NCBI GenBank assembly: GCA_902590245.1
Contig: CACIWG010000002.1
Location: 26,586 to 90,585, forward strand
Reading direction: 5' to 3'
DNA: 64,000 nucleotides
From: an uncultured SAR116 cluster alpha proteobacterium
GTDB taxonomy: Bacteria; Pseudomonadota; Alphaproteobacteria; Puniceispirillales; Marisalimonadaceae
Part shown: positions 31,486 to 40,271 of the stretch, piece after piece
Position numbering within the stretch: position 1 is the first letter of the stretch
How the letters are laid out: each line of letters opens with the position of its first letter
Translations under genes and position numbers: made by a program
Notes under the pieces: model-generated
What the model saw: only the letters and a program-made list of their open reading frames with translations
Database searches by the model: none
What the model was told of the DNA's origin: nothing

Positions 31486-31740
31486 GTGCCGATTAAAATC
31501 AAATCAAATTCTGATGGAAGTGTAGTTATTGTCGAAATCATGGATACAAGTTTATATTTAAGTGACCCTAAATATAGGGCAGTTGCTTATAGTGCTAGAC
31601 ATGCAGTAAGAGATTGTTCAACTTTACCATTACCTGCAAATAAATATGTATCATTGAAAACATTGTGTTTAATTTTGATACATCTTTTATTAACTAAAAC
31701 TAATAGCAAATTTAAAAACATTAGAGTTCTGAGAATTTAA
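31486..31740 (+). pseudogene. TolA/TonB C-terminal-domain fragment, frameshifted near its end
   Basis: PIKIKSNSDGSVVIVEIMDTSLYLSDPKYRAVAYSARHAVRDCSTLPLPANKYVSLK; the other frame continues NIVFNFDTSFIN*, expected for this domain family. Confidence 0.65.
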
Positions 31741-31776
31741 AATTGAATTTTATAAAATTTATTTGATAATAAAATA

Positions 31777-33831
31777 ATGGAAAGTACAAATCCATCTCAG
31801 CAACAATTAAGTAATCTATTAGAACACTATCAGTCTGGACGGTTAGACGAGGCCGAAAAGCTAGCTACATCCATAAGCCAAGATTTTCCTAATCATCAAT
31901 TTGCTTGGAAAGTTTTAGGTGCAGTATTAGGAATAAAAGGCAGAAAGTCTGAAGCTATACATGCTAATCAGACCGTAGTTAAATTATCTCCTCAAGATGC
32001 CGAAGCCCACAACAACTTAGGTAATACGCTACAAGAGTTGGACAGATTAGATGAGGCTAAAGCAAGTTATGCACAAGCGATATTTTTAAAACCTGACTAT
32101 GCCGAAGCTCACAACAACTTGGGTAACACACTCAAAAAACTAAGAAGAGTTGACGATGCCTTAACAAGCTACACAAAAGCGATATCATTAAAACCCGACT
32201 TAGCCCTAGCCCACTACAACTTGGGTAACACGTTCAAAGAACTAGAGAGATTAGACGAAGCTGTAGCAAGTTACAAACAAGCAATAATGTTTAAGCCTGA
32301 CTTAGCCCTAGCGCACTACAACTTGGGTAACGCACTCAAACAATTAGACAGATTAGATGAGGCAAAGACAAGTTACAGACAAGCGATAGTGTTGAAACCT
32401 GACTATGTGGAAGCCCACAACAATTTGGGTATCATGCTTCAAGAACTAGGCAGATTGAAAGAAGCTGAAACGAACTATAACCAAGCGATAGCGTTGAAAC
32501 CTAACTATGCAGAAGCCCACTACAACTTAGGTATTACGCTACAAGAGTTAGGAAGGTTAGAAGAATCTGTTGTGAGCTATGAGCAAGCCATAACGTTAAA
32601 GCCTGACTATGCCGAAGCATACAGCAACTTGGGTTATACACTCAAAAAACTAGGAAGATTAGAAGAATCTGTTGTAAGCTATGAGCAAGCCATAACGTTA
32701 AAGCCTGACTATGCCGAAGCCCATTGCAACTTGGGTAACACACTTAAAGAACTAGGAAGATTAGACGAATCTGTTGCAAGCTATGAGCAAGCCATAAAGT
32801 TGAAACCTGACTATGCCGAGGCCTACAAGTATCTTACATCAATGAAAAAATTTAATAGACAAGATGAACAGTATTCAAAAATGCAAGAGCTATATCTTAA
32901 TAAAAATATTTCAGAGGAGCAGCGTTGCCATATTAACTTTGGTTTAGCAAAAGCTTGTGAGGATTTAGGAAATTTCGAGAAAGCGTTTCAGCATTATAAA
33001 GAGGGAAATATGCTTCGTAAAAAGCTATTGAATTATAATATTAATAAAGATAAAGAATTGTTTAGGCAAATTAAAGCTAACTACTTACGAATAGAAAATA
33101 GTTCGTTAGATCCTAACAAATTACCAAAAAATTTGATGCCAATTTTTATTGTTGGCATGCCTCGCTCTGGCACAACTTTAGTAGAACAAATAATTTCTTC
33201 TCACTCGAAAGTAACTGGAGCTGGAGAGTTAGATTTTGCAGCTCAATTTGGTGGAGCTATCGCTTCTGGTATTGTTGAAGCAAATAATGAGTCTTTGCTC
33301 CATTTTCGTCATAAATATCTTAATAAACTGCAGAATGTTTCTGAAGGAAATTTGATTGTTATAGACAAAATGCCACAAAATTTCCGTTTTATAGGATTAC
33401 TTGCTGCTGCGTTTCCTGAGGCTAAAATAATACACGTAAAAAGAAACCCTGCTGCAGTATGTTGGTCAAATTATAAGCAGTATTTTGTGTCAAAAGATTT
33501 GGGCTATTGTTATGCACTAGACGACGTAATTAGTTATTATAAATTGTATGAAAATCTCATGGATTTTTGGACAAACACGCTTAGTAATAGGGTTTACAAA
33601 CTTGATTACGAACTACTAATTGTTAATCAGGATAGTGAGACTCGTCGGCTAATTGAATATCTAGGCTTAAATTGGGACGAAAAATGCCTTGCGCCTCAAA
33701 ATAATACGAGGAGGGTAGCAACAGCGTCCAACCTTCAGATTAGAAAAAAAGTGTATCGAAGTAGTTCAGAGCAATGGAAGAAATATCAACCACTCCTTAA
33801 TGGAGCATTTGATGGTTTATTGTCGTCATGA
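31777..33831 (+). CDS. TPR-repeat sulfotransferase
   Basis: About eight 34-aa TPR units (DYAEAHNNLGNTLKEL...), then FIVGMPRSGTTLVEQIISSHSKVTGAGEL and IHVKRNPAAVCWSNYKQYF (sulfotransferase PAPS motifs). Confidence 0.92.
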   Translation: MESTNPSQQQLSNLLEHYQSGRLDEAEKLATSISQDFPNHQFAWKVLGAVLGIKGRKSEAIHANQTVVKLSPQDAEAHNNLGNTLQELDRLDEAKASYAQAIFLKPDYAEAHNNLGNTLKKLRRVDDALTSYTKAISLKPDLALAHYNLGNTFKELERLDEAVASYKQAIMFKPDLALAHYNLGNALKQLDRLDEAKTSYRQAIVLKPDYVEAHNNLGIMLQELGRLKEAETNYNQAIALKPNYAEAHYNLGITLQELGRLEESVVSYEQAITLKPDYAEAYSNLGYTLKKLGRLEESVVSYEQAITLKPDYAEAHCNLGNTLKELGRLDESVASYEQAIKLKPDYAEAYKYLTSMKKFNRQDEQYSKMQELYLNKNISEEQRCHINFGLAKACEDLGNFEKAFQHYKEGNMLRKKLLNYNINKDKELFRQIKANYLRIENSSLDPNKLPKNLMPIFIVGMPRSGTTLVEQIISSHSKVTGAGELDFAAQFGGAIASGIVEANNESLLHFRHKYLNKLQNVSEGNLIVIDKMPQNFRFIGLLAAAFPEAKIIHVKRNPAAVCWSNYKQYFVSKDLGYCYALDDVISYYKLYENLMDFWTNTLSNRVYKLDYELLIVNQDSETRRLIEYLGLNWDEKCLAPQNNTRRVATASNLQIRKKVYRSSSEQWKKYQPLLNGAFDGLLSS
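31999..32830 (+). repeat. Intragenic tandem repeats, 102-bp unit (TPR)
   Basis: Near-identical copies such as 32560-32618 and 32662-32720 (offset 102 bp, one mismatch in 59 nt). Confidence 0.9.
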
Positions 33832-34042
33832 GTTATAAACTAAATGCTCTAAGCTAAATTAACATCAAAATTAAACCAACAAGTATTATATCAAAATCCG
33901 TTATTAAAATGACACTTGATATTTTACTTGAATCAAATCAATGTATGAAAATGCTAATTGTGATTTAATATCTAAGAATACTTTTTTAACTGAAATAAAG
34001 ACGTACTTAAAGCATTTTCTAAGCAAAGATTAAGATTATGTA

Positions 34043-34123
34043 ATGGAACTAAATATTGAAAAAGCATTGCAGCAGGGTATTGTCGCACATAAAGAGGACA
34101 AGCTTCAAGATGCTGAACGTTAA
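34043..34123 (+). pseudogene. 5' remnant of a second TPR(-sulfotransferase) gene
   Basis: MELNIEKALQQGIVAHKEDKLQDAER*LRAIWLQ, typical TPR-transferase N-terminus (...AER-LYRAIL) interrupted by TAA. Confidence 0.6.
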
Positions 34124-34258
34124 TTGCGTGCTATATGGTTACAAAAAGTCAAAAGAACAGTTTTAAAAAAATAAATTATATAAAGTTATATTTAAAGATT
34201 ACTTGAGATAAATTATAAATAGTTGTTAAATAAGATTTCAAATTAGTTAAAATATCTT

Positions 34259-35194
34259 ATGAAAAAAGTTTTATTTTATCAAAAAGATACTCCAAAAAAC
34301 CAAATAGATTTATGGAATAATAAATTAAAAAAATGGTATAAAGATTTTAAATTAATCCGTTTAGATGACCCAGAAGCATCTGAAGCAATGATAGCTTTAT
34401 TATGGAAAGCGCCAATGGATCAAGTTTTTAAATTTAAAAACTTAGAGGCAATAATATCTCTAGGTCAGGGTGTTGATCATATTATAAATGACATGAATTT
34501 TAACAATAATTTATCCGTTTATAGAATAGTTGATCCTTACATGGCAAAGTCAATGAGCCATTGGGTTATTTTATCAATACTAAATTATATTAGAGATTAT
34601 GATGGTTATAGAAATCAACAAATAAAAAAAATTTATAAATCTAGAAATTTTTTAGATTTTAAAAATATAAAGATAGGCATTTACGGAATAGGTCAAATTG
34701 GAAAAGTCGTTGCGAAAGATTTAAACTCTCTTGGGTTCAATGTTTTAGGTTGGAGTAGGTCTCAAAAGAATTATAAATTTTTAAAAAGCTGTTATTCTAG
34801 TGATGGCTTTAATCATATGATAGAAAATTGTGATATACATATTTGCTTGTTGCCTCTGACCAGAGACACAAGAAAAATATTTGATAAAGAAAATTTTTCT
34901 AAAATGAAAAAAGGTGTTTGTTTTATAAATGCTGGAAGAGGTGACCATATTGTCGAAAAAGATTTAATATCTTTTTCTGGCAGTAAAATTAAACTAGCTA
35001 TTTTGGATGTTTTTGGAGAGGAACCATTGCCAAAGACGCATCCTTTTTGGGAAAATAAAAATATTATTATTTGGCCACATGTATCAGCTGAAACTAATGT
35101 TGAAACTGCTGCAAAACAAGTAGCAAATGCCATAAAATTAATTCACTCTGGAGAGACACCTGACAATAAAATTAATCTTGATTTAGGTTATTAA
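34259..35194 (+). CDS. D-2-hydroxyacid dehydrogenase, GhrA-like
   Basis: IGIYGIGQIGKVVAKDLNSLGFNVLGWSRS; INAGRGDHIVEKDLI; WPHVSAET. Confidence 0.88.
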   Translation: MKKVLFYQKDTPKNQIDLWNNKLKKWYKDFKLIRLDDPEASEAMIALLWKAPMDQVFKFKNLEAIISLGQGVDHIINDMNFNNNLSVYRIVDPYMAKSMSHWVILSILNYIRDYDGYRNQQIKKIYKSRNFLDFKNIKIGIYGIGQIGKVVAKDLNSLGFNVLGWSRSQKNYKFLKSCYSSDGFNHMIENCDIHICLLPLTRDTRKIFDKENFSKMKKGVCFINAGRGDHIVEKDLISFSGSKIKLAILDVFGEEPLPKTHPFWENKNIIIWPHVSAETNVETAAKQVANAIKLIHSGETPDNKINLDLGY

Positions 35195-35213
35195 CTTTTA
35201 AAGAACTTATATT

Positions 35214-35975
35214 ATGAATGAGGCACTTAAAAAAAATTTTTTACATAGAAAACCAATTAGAGGGGCTATGATATTTGATTTTTTCTCGCCTGGGGTTCCT
35301 TATGTGATAAAGAATTCAGGTTGCGAATTTGTCATTTTTGATATGGAACATGGAGGACTTGCATTAGATAAATTTAAAGAATTATCATTAATTTCAAATA
35401 GTATAAGTCTGAGTCCTATGATTAGAATCCCTGAAATTAGTTATAATTATGTAGCAAGAGCATTAGATTTAGGTGCAAATGGAATTATGATACCAATGGT
35501 AAATAATCAAAAAGAAGCTCTAGAAATTGTTAAATATTCAAAATATCCACCATTAGGAAGACGTGGTGCTGGATTTGGTTTTGCGCATAACGAATATAAA
35601 CAAGATAATCCAATCGATATAATAGAAAATGCTAATAAAAATCTAATTAATATAATTCAAATAGAAAATGAAAGTGGTTTAAAAAATGTTGAAGAAATTG
35701 CAAAAATTGACAACGTAGATTGTCTATGGGTGGGTCATTTTGATCTAAGCAATTTTTTAGGAGTTCCCGGACAATTTAATTCTAAATTATATCTTGATGC
35801 TATCAATAGAATTGTAATGGCTGGAGAAAAATATAAAAAATCTTTAGGTATAATGGTGTCAACAAGACAAGAGATAGATTTTTATTCTAATTTAGGATTT
35901 AATGTAATAGCTGTTGGAACAGAAATGAATCTTTTAGCGAATAAAATTTCAGATTTAATAAAAAATAAGAGTTAA
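35214..35975 (+). CDS. HpcH/HpaI-family aldolase
   Basis: EFVIFDMEHGGLALDKF, IIQIENESGLKNVEEI, WVGHFDLSNFLGVPGQF. Confidence 0.9.
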   Translation: MNEALKKNFLHRKPIRGAMIFDFFSPGVPYVIKNSGCEFVIFDMEHGGLALDKFKELSLISNSISLSPMIRIPEISYNYVARALDLGANGIMIPMVNNQKEALEIVKYSKYPPLGRRGAGFGFAHNEYKQDNPIDIIENANKNLINIIQIENESGLKNVEEIAKIDNVDCLWVGHFDLSNFLGVPGQFNSKLYLDAINRIVMAGEKYKKSLGIMVSTRQEIDFYSNLGFNVIAVGTEMNLLANKISDLIKNKS

Positions 35976-35979
35976 ATTA

Positions 35980-36957
35980 ATGAATTTTTTTTTAGGAATT
36001 TCTTCAGACTTGTTAACAAATGAAGGTAAGCCATGTTTTGGAGAACAACCATTAGAAGCTATCTATAAAGAAAATAAAATCCTTATTGAATGGATGGATC
36101 CGAGTATTCAAATTTTATCAGAAAAAGAAACTTCAAAATATGATGCAATATTATTAAATTCACCTAAATTAACTAAAGAAAGCATTAATCCAAAAAACAA
36201 CAAACTCAAGATTGTTTCAAGGTTTGGTGTTGGTTATGATTCTGTAGATTTAGATGTTTTAAAAAAAAATAGAGTTGTACTTACTAATACACCTAATGCT
36301 GTTAGAAGACCTGTAGCTGTTGCTTCTTTAACAATGATATTATCATTATCGTCAAAACTCATGATTAAAGATAATTTGTTAAGAGAAGGTCGTTGGCACG
36401 AACGTATAGAACATATGGGTGTTGGTTTAACAAATAAAACACTTGGTTTAGTTGGCTTTGGTAGAATTGGTAGAGAGTTTGTAAAGATTTCAAAAATACT
36501 ATTTAAAAAAGTAATATGTTATGACCCTTTTATTGGCAAAGAGGAGATGAAAAATTTACAAGTAGACAAGGTTGATTTTAATGAAATAGCTAAAACAAGT
36601 GATTTTTTAGTTGTTTTATGTGATCTCAATGAAAGTACCAGAGGTATGATTGATAGTACTTTTTTAAATAAAATGAAAAGTAATTCATATATAATTAACT
36701 TATCAAGAGGTCCTGTTATTAATGAGAATGACCTAATTGATTCTTTAAAACAAAATAAAATTGCAGGAGTTGGATTAGATGTAATGACGAATGAACCAAT
36801 AGAAGAAAGCAATGAATTAATAAAATTAAAAAATACAATATTAACACCTCATTCATTGTGTTGGACTGATGAGTGTTTTAATTCTATCGCTGCAGAGGCA
36901 ATCTCTTCGATATTGGATTTTTATCATAATAGAAAAATATTAAATAGAGTAATTTAA
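35980..36957 (+). CDS. SerA-like D-2-hydroxyacid dehydrogenase
   Basis: VSRFGVGYDSVDLDVL, LGLVGFGRIGREFVKI, INLSRGPVINENDLI, LTPHS. Confidence 0.88.
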   Translation: MNFFLGISSDLLTNEGKPCFGEQPLEAIYKENKILIEWMDPSIQILSEKETSKYDAILLNSPKLTKESINPKNNKLKIVSRFGVGYDSVDLDVLKKNRVVLTNTPNAVRRPVAVASLTMILSLSSKLMIKDNLLREGRWHERIEHMGVGLTNKTLGLVGFGRIGREFVKISKILFKKVICYDPFIGKEEMKNLQVDKVDFNEIAKTSDFLVVLCDLNESTRGMIDSTFLNKMKSNSYIINLSRGPVINENDLIDSLKQNKIAGVGLDVMTNEPIEESNELIKLKNTILTPHSLCWTDECFNSIAAEAISSILDFYHNRKILNRVI

Positions 36958-37421
36958 GCGGCTTTATTTTTTAAATACTGAGAAATAATTGCGAAAGCGC
37001 TTTCTTCTGATTTACTCCCTCTTAACTTATCAGTAATATCAGAGTTTCTCAGAAGCCTTGACACTTGAGCAAGTGTTTGTAAATTTTCAGATTTACTTAC
37101 TTCAGGTAGTATCAAAAAAACAATAATATCTACAGGGTTATTGTCCAAGGCTTCAAAGTCAAGACCTTTTGAAAGTATAGAAACAATGCAAGATGGTTTT
37201 CTTATTTGTTTATCTTGTACATGAGGAATTGCTATCCCGTTTCCTATGGTAGTAGTGCCGATTTTTTCTCTTTTAATAAGATTATTAAGCAATAAATTTT
37301 TATTTATATTAAAATTTTCAAAAGATTTAATACAAATTTTATCAAAAACCATTTTTTTACTGCTTGGGTTTTCGATCAACAAGAATGAATTCGGATTTAA
37401 TAACTCTTCTAAATTTAACAT
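36954..37421 (-). CDS. ptsN: PTS IIA-like nitrogen regulatory protein
   Basis: IGNGIAIPHVQ phospho-His motif; PVDIIVFLILPE. Confidence 0.9.
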   Translation of the reverse strand: MLNLEELLNPNSFLLIENPSSKKMVFDKICIKSFENFNINKNLLLNNLIKREKIGTTTIGNGIAIPHVQDKQIRKPSCIVSILSKGLDFEALDNNPVDIIVFLILPEVSKSENLQTLAQVSRLLRNSDITDKLRGSKSEESAFAIISQYLKNKAA

Positions 37422-37478
37422 AAATATACTCGCTAGTTATACGTAACTATGGTAAATATTTTGTCAAGTTATAATTGA

Positions 37479-38276
37479 TTATATTGTAAATGATTTACCT
37501 AAATAAACATTTCTAACATTTTGATCATTTTTTATTTCAAAAGGATTTCCTTTAAGTAAAATTTTTCCATCATACAATACATAAGCCCTATCAACGATGT
37601 CTAGAGTGTCTTTTACATTATGATCAGTAATTAAAACACCTATTTTTCTCTGTTTTAAGTATCCTATCAAATTTTTTAAATCTTGAATGGCTATAGGGTC
37701 AATGCCAGAAAAAGGTTCATCTAATAAAACATGAGTTGGATTAGAAGCAATACATCTAGCTATCTCAACTCTTCGTCGTTCTCCTCCAGACAAAGTAATT
37801 CCAAGTGAAGATCTTATTTTTGTAATATTGAATTCAACTAATAAGTCCTCTAGAATTTGATATCTTTTATGATTATCTAATTCTTTAGTCTCAATTATAG
37901 ATAATAAATTATCTTCAACGGACAAACCTTTAAATATAGACATTTCTTGAGGAAGATAACCTAAACCAATTCTTGCTCGTTCATAAACTGGATAGCCAGT
38001 AATATCAGTTTTCCCAACATTTACTTTTCCTTTATCAGGTTTTATTAATCCTGCAATAATGTAAAAACATGTTGTTTTTCCAGCACCATTTGGTCCCAAT
38101 AAACCTACTACTTCTCCAATATCTAGATCAATGCTAACGTTATCAAGAACCTTTATTTTTTTGTAAGTTTTACTTAAATTTTTAGCAACTAACCTTTTAT
38201 CAGAATATATAGTATTAGTTTTCTTAATAGGTTGAATCGTTTGAATTTGTTTTAAAAATTCAAGTTGTTCTTTCAA
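37479..38276 (-). CDS. lptB: LPS export ABC transporter ATP-binding protein
   Basis: GLLGPNGAGKTTCFYIIAGLIKPDKG, SGGERRRVEIARCIA, downstream of lptC-lptA. Confidence 0.95.
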   Translation of the reverse strand: MKEQLEFLKQIQTIQPIKKTNTIYSDKRLVAKNLSKTYKKIKVLDNVSIDLDIGEVVGLLGPNGAGKTTCFYIIAGLIKPDKGKVNVGKTDITGYPVYERARIGLGYLPQEMSIFKGLSVEDNLLSIIETKELDNHKRYQILEDLLVEFNITKIRSSLGITLSGGERRRVEIARCIASNPTHVLLDEPFSGIDPIAIQDLKNLIGYLKQRKIGVLITDHNVKDTLDIVDRAYVLYDGKILLKGNPFEIKNDQNVRNVYLGKSFTI

Positions 38277-38299
38277 AGTTGTCAGTTTGATCTCCTATA

Positions 38300-39067
38300 T
38301 TATTCATTAATTGGTGAAAAAACACCTTTTACTCTTTTCGATTTGCTACTTTCAATTTTGCTTTTACGTGTTTTTAAATTCATATAACCTTTTTCTCCTG
38401 TTAATACACTCGTATCTCTTTTAATAATTACATTACCATTTAAAGAAATTATATTTGTTTTATTATCATATTTAGCTGAATTAGATGTGATTGTCTCTGA
38501 TTTTGTCTCGATTTTGACTTTTCCTTGAGCATACGCTGAAATCAATATGTTATTAGTTTTATCAAATTTGGCATTAATTTTTTTTGAAGATATGGAGATA
38601 GGACCACTCAAAAAAAGTTTTACATCACCTTCACTTTTTGCAATTTTATCTATGTCATTAAAAGAAATAAATTTTTTGGATAATAATCTAAATTTTTTTG
38701 ATTCTACAGATTGATTATTACCTTTTAAAATAATGAATTTATTTTTAAAATCGTATTTGGCATTACCAGATTTTGCTATAGTGTTGTTATTAATAATAAT
38801 TACATCACCATTTGCTTCAATATGTGTCAAACTTGAACTTTTTGTTTTACTCATAAACGCAGTAATCTTTTGAGCATTAATTGAAAATTTTCCCTTTGAT
38901 GCCTTAGCATTACCAGAAGCAACGTAAATTTTTTGTTTTTCGAAATATTCAATTGACTTATCGGCTTCAACATTAAATTGATTTAGATTTTGATCAGCCA
39001 AAGCGGATTTGAAATTAATTAAAATTACTAAATATAAAATAATATTTTTATTTATAATTATTTTCAT
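38300..39067 (-). CDS. lptA: LPS transport periplasmic protein LptA/OstA-like
   Basis: Signal-like N-terminus, repeated beta motifs (YVASGNAKASKGKFSINAQKITAF); gene order. Confidence 0.85.
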   Translation of the reverse strand: MKIIINKNIILYLVILINFKSALADQNLNQFNVEADKSIEYFEKQKIYVASGNAKASKGKFSINAQKITAFMSKTKSSSLTHIEANGDVIIINNNTIAKSGNAKYDFKNKFIILKGNNQSVESKKFRLLSKKFISFNDIDKIAKSEGDVKLFLSGPISISSKKINAKFDKTNNILISAYAQGKVKIETKSETITSNSAKYDNKTNIISLNGNVIIKRDTSVLTGEKGYMNLKTRKSKIESSKSKRVKGVFSPINE

Positions 39068-39068
39068 A

Positions 39069-39632
39069 TCAATTTATAGTTAGTTTAGCTTTGCCTGACA
39101 CTTTTATGTATTCACCAAAATTTTTTAGGCTTAAACTAGATCCTTGTATTTTTGAATTATTGATTTGAATTTTTACAGGTGAATTGGTGAACATATATCC
39201 TGTCTCAAAAATTCCTGTAAGATCTTCGGTTTTTAAAACAAATTTTTTATTATCATTATGAATATTTACATCTTTATTGAGTTTAAACTTTGTATAATTA
39301 TTTATTATATATCCATAATTCGAAGTTATTTTTGTTACGTTATTTTCGTTTAAAATCTTGGTAATAGGATTTATCAATTTTATAAGTTTTTTTTCTTTAT
39401 CTTCTTCCATTAAATCTGCGACAATTTTGATTTTATTACCATTCGGTTGATTTTGTTGAATGTTCACTCCAATTGTTTTGCCTTCTTTTGAGGTATCGAT
39501 ATCCTTGATTTTTTCAGAGTTAATTTGTTTATTTCTATTAATATAATTAAATGCAAGAATAAATATGATAAACACAATTAAAATAATAAAAATAGCTTTT
39601 GAATTAAATTTATATTGCATCTTAGTGAGCAA
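39069..39632 (-). CDS. lptC: LPS export protein LptC
   Basis: Single N-terminal TM, beta-strand-rich; between rnd and lptA. Confidence 0.8.
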   Translation of the reverse strand: MLTKMQYKFNSKAIFIILIVFIIFILAFNYINRNKQINSEKIKDIDTSKEGKTIGVNIQQNQPNGNKIKIVADLMEEDKEKKLIKLINPITKILNENNVTKITSNYGYIINNYTKFKLNKDVNIHNDNKKFVLKTEDLTGIFETGYMFTNSPVKIQINNSKIQGSSLSLKNFGEYIKVSGKAKLTIN

Positions 39633-40236
39633 ATATATCTAATTCATTAAATCCTTCCAAATCCAATTTAACACGTGTTTTCAAACTTTCAAAGCATTCA
39701 AGTGCTAAATTCATTTTACCCTCTCTGTTTAGGAGTTCATCTAATTCTATTTTTAATTTATGAAGAAATAAAACATCTTGTGCAGCATATGCTAATTGAT
39801 CTTTAGATAATGTATTTGCGCCCCAATCCGAGGTTTGATTAAATTTATCAATTTCAATATTAAGAAGATCTTTACATAAATCCTTTAAACTATGTTTTGC
39901 ACCAAAAGTCCTAGATAATTTAGAAGCTATTTTTGTACAATATATTGGTCCTAAAACAGGACAAACATTTTTATTGAGCATAGCCAAATCAAATCTTCCA
40001 AAATGAAAAATCTTTGTAATGTTGTTATTTTGCAATAATTTAATCAAGTTAAAGGGTTTTTCTTTTGATTTTTTTGGTAATTGCAACAAATGTGCAATAT
40101 TATCTCCAGAACAGACTTGTACTAAACATAGTCTATCTCTATTCAAATTTAATCCCATGGTTTCTGTGTCAATTGCAACTATCTTTTTAAATTTTAAAGT
40201 TGCTGGAAAATCATTCTTGTATAATTTATAGTTCAT
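39622..40236 (-). CDS. rnd: Ribonuclease D-like 3'-5' exonuclease
   Basis: VAIDTETMGLNLNRDRLCLVQVC; FHFGRFDLAML; YAAQDVLFLHKL. Confidence 0.92.
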   Translation of the reverse strand: MNYKLYKNDFPATLKFKKIVAIDTETMGLNLNRDRLCLVQVCSGDNIAHLLQLPKKSKEKPFNLIKLLQNNNITKIFHFGRFDLAMLNKNVCPVLGPIYCTKIASKLSRTFGAKHSLKDLCKDLLNIEIDKFNQTSDWGANTLSKDQLAYAAQDVLFLHKLKIELDELLNREGKMNLALECFESLKTRVKLDLEGFNELDIFAH

Positions 40237-40271
40237 TATAATAGTATTAATATAATTTAGAGTAGATTTGA

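Noticed and set aside
31999-32830. Regularly spaced repeats that might suggest a CRISPR-like array
   Set aside because: The period is 102 bp, in frame, and encodes 34-aa TPR units; no short repeat/variable spacer structure and no cas genes.
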